From Ligustrum vulgare (lineage: Eukaryota; Streptophyta; Magnoliopsida; Lamiales; Oleaceae), in the NCBI GenBank assembly GCA_963555705.1, contig OY743182.1, forward strand, positions 52,456,592 through 52,520,591: a DNA stretch of 64,000 bases, given 5' to 3'. Shown here one piece after another: positions 58,569-64,000 of this stretch (positions within the stretch are counted from its first letter, which is position 1; each line of letters starts with the position of its first letter). The notes beneath the pieces are model-generated. The model ran no database searches and was not told the origin of the DNA. It saw only the letters and a program-made list of their open reading frames with translations. The translations under genes were made by a program, and so were the position numbers.

Positions 58569-58603
58569 ATGTGAAAAAATAGCAGCTAAATATATAAAAA
58601 AAA

Positions 58604-58871
58604 ATACTACTCTATCTGTTCCATTTATATAGGCTTTCTTTCATTTTTCTTTTGTCCCAATTATATAGGCTTGAATCTTTATTGAGAAATATTTATTTTG
58701 TTTGTTTACTAATGTACCCCTATTTATTACTTCAAATAATAATAATTTTAATATTAATAAGCGTAAGTTGAAAATTTTCTTTACAAAAATTACATTTTCA
58801 ATAATATTAAATATATTTTCTTAATTTGTGTGTAAAGTCAAACAAGTTTATATAAATGAGACGGGGGAATA
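58604..58871. mobile_element. Stowaway-like MITE, degenerate
   Basis: Left end TACTCTATCTGTTCCATTTA and, from the right, TATTCCCCCGTCTCATTTA; related to the Tc1/mariner consensus CTCCCTCCGTCCC. Flanking TA is likely. Confidence 0.6.
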
Positions 58872-59779
58872 ACATTTAAACTCGTAAAAACAACCCTTGT
58901 TTGGTATTGATGAAAATCTTGATCTTATCAAAGTCATAGTCAATAATTAATTTTAACAATATTTTTTATAGTACCCACAACTTTTCAACTATACACTTCT
59001 TCAACTTTTATTCAAATTTACAAAAAAATCTAATTTTAATTAATCCATACAAAACTAAAAAAATAAAAATAACATCTAAAATGAACAAAACATCATCGAA
59101 ACTGAAAATACAGCAAGCCAAATGAAAAAGCAGCAGTCAAGCTATGAAAAAATATGTTTTATCGGTTTTGCTTTCGATTTTCAGTTTTGTGTTTGAGAAC
59201 CGATCGATTTGGATTCTTTTACTTAACGGTTTCAATTTTTTCGATTCAATTCAATTTGATTTCAATTATTCCGATTTTTCATTTTTTTTTCCCCACCGTA
59301 GTGTATGTTTATGCGGTGTGTCTATTTAATGTCTTGCAACTGTCTCCTATACAACCCACTCATCCTCACCTCATGCAAGAACATATAGAAGCAGATTAGC
59401 CATATCCAGAACCAACTACATTTTGTGGGTACCCAACACCCATTAGGCATTAACTATTCTTTTAGATGCAGCCATTATTGTTGTTGTTTGTTACCGTACG
59501 TTGTTAATTACTCTTTCAAATCGGCATTGCCTCAATTCACAAGCTTAAATTTCTTGAATCTCTTCTATTGTTTAGCTCTTCATTTCTCTTTACACCCACC
59601 CCACCCCACCCCACCCAATAACCTTTTCTTGTCAAAGCTTATTGCTGTCTGAATCGAGCGACTGCTAGCTTTCCAGGTAATATCTTTTTATGTATATATA
59701 TAGAGCTTGAATTTGCTTTATAGGATAAAATTGAAGTTTTAGTTCACTTATAATCTGTTTGAATTTTGCTTATAATCGC

Positions 59780-62700
59780 ATGAAGATTATAATGAGTAGA
59801 ATGTTGGCTTCTGGGCTGTGGAGATTGATTAGTGCTGCGCTTGTTGGAATTCTCCTCTTTAATGGCTTCTGTTTCTCTCAAAGAGGTATCAAATTTATAT
59901 GCAATCTCTTTTTTTATATTGCATGTATCACTTAGGGTGCGTTTGATTCGCGTAATTGTTCATGGAAAATATGTGAATTTTCAACTTTGCGTTGTTTGGT
60001 AACCTAAATTTTTCATGGAATTCATTTTTCCACTTACCTCAAAATTCGTTATTTTCCTTGTTTTGAATGAATTCATTTTTCAAGGGGGAGTAAGTTTTAC
60101 TTTTCATGAAAAATCTTATACAATTTTCGTTACGTTTGATCATTTTGTTATTGTTAATTGATTTATTTTTTTTCTAAAAATTAATATTATTATTATCAAG
60201 TACAAATGTGTGAAAAAATTAAAAAATATATTTTTTTATTAAAATAGATCAATTTTACTTTATTTTTCATGGAAAATAATGTCAATCAAACAACAAAAGT
60301 TGGAAAATTCCCTACTTTTTTCACCTAGAAAATTAAACAAATCAAATACATTAAACTTCTAATTCTCAGGAATTCAATTTCGAATTCATTTTCTTTCCAC
60401 CAAATTCCACTATCACTATCAAACGCACCCTTAAGATCCGTTTAATACACACATTTTTTATGCAAATGAAAAATGATTTCCATGAAAAATGAGAGTGACC
60501 CGTTCGATTGCGTCTTTGGTGAGCGAAACAATTTTCTGTTTTTGCTTCGATCTTTGTGACTCTTCTTGAAAAAATGAAAATATTTTGTTTGAGTCTAGTT
60601 AGAATTCATCTTCCATGTTTATCACCCTTTTAAATATCAATTCTACTTTCAAATTCCTTAATTTTTCCCATAGAAAATAACTTTCCAATAACTTATTTTC
60701 TTTCCACCAATTTTTCATTATTACAATCAAAAGTCACTTAACTTTCTTATTTTCTTTTAAAGCCACCAAGGGAACTCAACCTAACCTCCAGTCAAAGGAG
60801 TGCAAAAATATAAAAAAGAATATCTTGTTCGTAAAGGGTAAGTACTACAATGTAAAAGTTAATACTCCCTCCGTCCCACAAAGATAATTCCCTATTCATT
60901 TTTACACAAATTAAGAAATATCAAATAATATTATTGAAAACATAACAATAACTTTTTCTAATATACCCCTCATAAATTTCTGTAATTTCCCATAAAATTG
61001 AAAGAATATAAATTTATTTAGACTAATAGAAAATACATTAAAAAAAGACAAAATATGGGACAAAAAAGTGAACTATAATTTGCGGGACGGAGGGAGTATA
61101 AAATTACTTTTCTTGGGCTGGTCACTTTACTTTTATCTTAAGAATGAAATGAAATTTAAGATTTTTATTATTCTTAAATTTTTTGATCATTCTTCAAGTG
61201 ACACCAAATTTTGGAACTGCAAAACATGCATTACATTGTTCACTAACATTTGTGTTGCCCGCTACTCCCGTCTCACTAAGATAGTCTAATATTCTTTTTT
61301 TCGTCTGTTCTAAAAAGATAGTTCACTATCTTTTTTTAGAGTGAAGTTTATATTTTTTATGCCCAATTTTTTCCTTGTTTAGCCCTTGTTTGGTTTTCAC
61401 TTTTCAGTAAAATTTTCTTATTTTTCTAAGGTACTCAATCTCAACCATCAATTAAAAGTTAAGTCCACAATATTTAATTTTTCAACCAAATCTCAACCTT
61501 ATTTTCTCCTAAAAATCACTATTCATTAAAAAAAAAAACCCCATTCTAAACAATATCAAATACTCTTAATGTGTTTTTTTATTTATCTAAATGAATTTAT
61601 ACAGTTTCAATTTTGTAAGAAATTACAAAATTTATTAGATGTATGATGGAAAAATGATTGTAAAACTTATTTTTTTAACAACATTAATTAATATTTTTTA
61701 ATCTGTGTAAAAATGGGTAGGAAACTATCTTTATAAACAAAGTGATTGAGGTAATGTATTCCAATGTAACTGTGTAATTTGCAATAAATGGAAGTGGTTG
61801 AAAAAATTTCTAATTACGGGTCCATATTATACATTTATGATCCACCTGGCATGCAATAAATTCTGCCACAACTACCTCTTGTTGAAATAGAGCCATTAAC
61901 TTTTAATTCGTTAATAATGAATCGCCGTTACGTTTACCATATAGTGTTGGTCATTAATCTCGACAACACACTGTAAAAAAAAAAAAGATTAACAAATTTA
62001 TTATATTCAATCACATGTTTTGTTCATACTTCATAGTACCCACTTTTTCCCACAAAGATAAGTTCGTTATCTTTTTGTTATGTTTATTTTAAATTATATG
62101 TCATTTTCTTTATTGAAAGTATATTAATATTTTAATTTTCTAATATACATCTATTTAATATATCTTGTTATCAACAAATATAAGCTGTATAATAGGTACA
62201 ATGTTAATAAATTTATTGTTCCAATATATATGAATTATGTTTTTTTAATCGGTGCGAAGAAATGAGTTTATCTTTTTGTCACAAAGGAAGTACTGAACAT
62301 AATGTTGATTTTTTCTGATTTTATTGGCAGCACCAAACTATAGTTTCATGCACCAAGCTACGTCAGCCCCAGCAGTGTCATATTTCGACTACATCATAAT
62401 AGGAGGTGGCACCGCCGGCTGCCCATTGGCCGCCACTCTATCTCACAATGCCAACGTGCTCCTCCTCGAACGTGGTGGCTCGCCCTATGGCAACCCTAAC
62501 ATCACCAACCTAGGTGCATTTGGACGAGCTCTATCCGACCTCTCGCCTTCGTCCCCTTCCCAACGCTTCATCTCGGAGGATGGCGTGATAAGCGCTCGGG
62601 CACGAGTGCTAGGCGGCGGAAGTTGCCTCAACGCGGGGTTTTACACGCGTGCAGAGCATAGGTTTGTGAATGACGCCGGCTGGGATGGACGGATAGTGAA

Positions 62701-64000
62701 CGAGTCTTATAATTGGGTGGAAAAGAAGGTGGCGTTTGAACCACCGATAAAGCAGTGGCAATCCGCTGTGAGGGATGGTTTATTGGAGGTTGGTGTGCAT
62801 CCTTACAATGGTTTTACGTATGATCACTTGCCCGGGACCAAACTCGGGGGCACGATTTTCGATGTCAACGGCCATCGGCACACGGCTGCTGATCTTCTTC
62901 AGTATGCCAACCCTGGTGGCCTTACTCTGCTACTACATGCTTCTGTTCACAAAATCTTGTTTGTGGTTAAGGGTAAGTACTAATCACTAATCAGCATGTG
63001 CTACAGAGCCGAAAGAGGGACCGAAAATTTGACACCCTTACACATGTCATTTATCTGTTCTTTTACCCACAAGTTGTCTAATTATTCAACACTAATTTTT
63101 AAACCAAACTAACAACTAATGCCCTCAACTATCTATGCTTCGAATTTCGATAATCTTAAATCACATTTGAGACGTTAGGTAGACTCGATAAAGATGGGAT
63201 GAAACTATGAACAAACATCTCAACTTTTCTTAATCTTGTCGAATCTAATTAGGTCCCAATCAATGTCATTCATATCTTTCGTCTCTAAAACTTTGCTCTA
63301 AACAGGCAAAAAGAGGCCAAAAGCTCATGGAGTAGTATTCAGAGATGCATCAGGAAAAAGGCACAGAGCCTACTTGAAAAAGGGGTCAAAGAATGAGATA
63401 ATTTTATCAGCTGGAGCACTTGGAAGCCCACAAATGTTAATGTTGAGTGGGGTAGGTCCATCAAAACACTTGAAGGCTCATAATATTACAGTGGTTTTGG
63501 ACCAGCCCTCAGTGGGACAAGGCATGTCAGATAACCCAATGAATGCCATTTTTGTACCATCTCCAAATCCCGTAGAGGTGTCTCTGATTCAGGTAGTTGG
63601 TATCACTAACTTTGGAAGCTACATTGAAGCTGCCAGCGGTGAGAACTTCGCTGGTGGTAGTGCTGACTATGGGATGTTCTCCCCTAAGGTACATTGCATC
63701 AACTTCCTCTCGGGTACAAATTTAGGTTGCACAGAAACGAAATGAACTGACAAAATGCGACATAACACGATAAAAAAATTTGTTACACGTGTCACTATAG
63801 GGATCAATGTATGAGCTAATAGGAGGAGGCAGGATTAGACACCAACATTTTGCTAAAGGAATAAAAAAGTTCTTCAATTTTTGTGGGAAAAAAAAATTTC
63901 AATGTTTGTATCATTAGCAAGAAATCCATCAGTACATATAATTCTTTTTTGCAGATTGGGCAGCTGTCCACTGTTCCACCTAAGCAAAGGACCCCAGAAG
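59780..64000 (+). CDS. HOTHEAD-like GMC oxidoreductase, FAD-dependent, 3' part outside the window
   Basis: Exons 59780-59885, 62331-62972, 63306-63688 and 63955 to beyond 64000, all with GT/AG borders and matching phases. Residues 1-35 are a hydrophobic secretion signal (RLISAALVGILLFNGFCFSQ). APNYSFMHQATSAPA precedes the FAD-binding motif DYIIIGGGTAGCPLAATL (about 55-72) and LLLERGG. The GMC signature GALGSPQMLMLSGVG lies at about 286-300. Further family blocks: RVLGGGSCLNAGFY, LLEVGVHPYNGFTYDH and HTAADLLQYA. Known relatives include Arabidopsis HOTHEAD, implicated in cuticle formation, and mandelonitrile lyases; which it is cannot be told without the C-terminus. The first intron (2.4 kb) is full of MITEs. 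No defect is seen. Confidence 0.93.
59935..60430. mobile_element. PIF/Harbinger-like MITE in intron 1 of the GMC gene
   Basis: 496 bp, inverted ends GGGTGCGTTTGAT and, from the right, GGGTGCGTTTGAT (exact), flanked by TTA (59932-59934 and 60431-60433). Three-base TTA duplications are typical of PIF/Harbinger. No transposase. Confidence 0.85.
60865..61096. mobile_element. Stowaway MITE (Tc1/mariner)
   Basis: 232 bp with inverted ends CTCCCTCCGTCCC, exact at both ends, flanked by TA (60863-60864 and 61097-61098). Confidence 0.92.
61384..61565 (+). mobile_element. MITE (CCTTGTTTGGT family) in intron 1 of the GMC gene
   Basis: CCCTTGTTTGGTTTTCAC to AACAATATCAAATAC, with TACTCAATCTCAACCATCAA inside. 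It appears to sit inside an older Stowaway-like element (about 61262-61757, ends CTCCCGTCTCACTAAGATAG and TATCTTTATAAACAAAG). Confidence 0.65.
62039..62290. mobile_element. Stowaway-like MITE close to exon 2 of the GMC gene
   Basis: Left CCCACTTTTTCCCACAAAGATA; right, read inward, CTTCCTTTGTGACAAAAAGATA; flanked by TA on both sides. Its right end lies only 40 bp from the exon 2 acceptor. Confidence 0.65.

Larger units (their letters stand above)
57918..59650. other. Gene-less region upstream of the GMC oxidoreductase gene
   Basis: Nested MITEs (listed separately). Sequence at 57918 (TAGGCGTGGGCAAACC) resembles the end of a hAT element but no partner end with a duplication was found. A CCACCCCACCCC tract lies at 59596-59617 in the likely leader region of the next gene. 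Confidence 0.45.

Noticed and set aside
57918..59310. A hAT element with TAGGCGTGGGCA start and CCCCACCGTA end
   Set aside because: Ends only loosely match and the flanks show no 8-bp duplication; the region is instead explained by several smaller MITEs.

Overview
The window is nuclear DNA of a flowering plant, most likely a eudicot. It is AT-rich, has two intron-containing genes with plant-type GT/AG splice sites, and is crowded with plant transposons (Ty1/copia, Ty3/gypsy, Helitron, hAT, Mutator-like, Stowaway and PIF-like MITEs). Only two ordinary host genes are visible: a ten-exon SPX-MFS vacuolar phosphate transporter (PHT5/VPT family, 35343-43616, +) and the 5' part of a HOTHEAD-like GMC oxidoreductase gene (from 59780, +) that runs off the right edge. 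All other protein-coding sequence belongs to mobile elements or to captured sequence.

Layout. 1-8985: a copia remnant (gag joined to RNase H by a deletion) split by a 6.8-kb CRM-like gypsy element (803-7613, minus) with 5-bp duplications TACAG. 9084-12666: nested Helitrons. About 13660-21745: a very large imperfect inverted repeat with C-rich outer modules, GTCACA-rich inner modules and a centre near 19306, interrupted on its left side by a non-autonomous gypsy element (15464-18766, duplications CGACC). 22889-23624: a hAT-like element. 27285-28874: a Helitron (minus) whose 5' end is present three times in tandem. 29050-31669: a Mutator-like element with 9-bp duplications, itself hit by a hAT element (30255-31233) with 8-bp duplications. 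31981-32672: another hAT element. 32733-32873: a tandem tRNA/SINE-like unit.

34440-43690 is the phosphate transporter gene, with MITEs in its introns. 43966-50499 is a non-autonomous copia-type element (duplications GTTCA, recognisable LTRs, no recognisable pol). Inside it, on the opposite strand, lie an almost intact intronless LOG-like cytokinin-activating enzyme reading frame with one nonsense codon and, upstream of it, an intact 181-codon frame that resembles the cysteine-rich nucleic-acid-binding proteins of flexuous plant RNA viruses. 51431-56343 is a second non-autonomous gypsy element whose frames stay open although reverse transcriptase and the integrase core are missing. 56344-59650 is MITE-rich, and 59780-64000 is the GMC oxidoreductase gene.

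The three gypsy elements look related. All share an initiator-Met-tRNA primer site, LTR ends TGATG...CATCA, reading frames that run into the 3' LTR, and clusters of short self-complementary GC-rich motifs inside the LTR. The most unusual items are the giant foldback-like structure and the virus-like plus LOG cassette inside a retrotransposon. All family assignments come from reading motifs by eye; no database search was possible.
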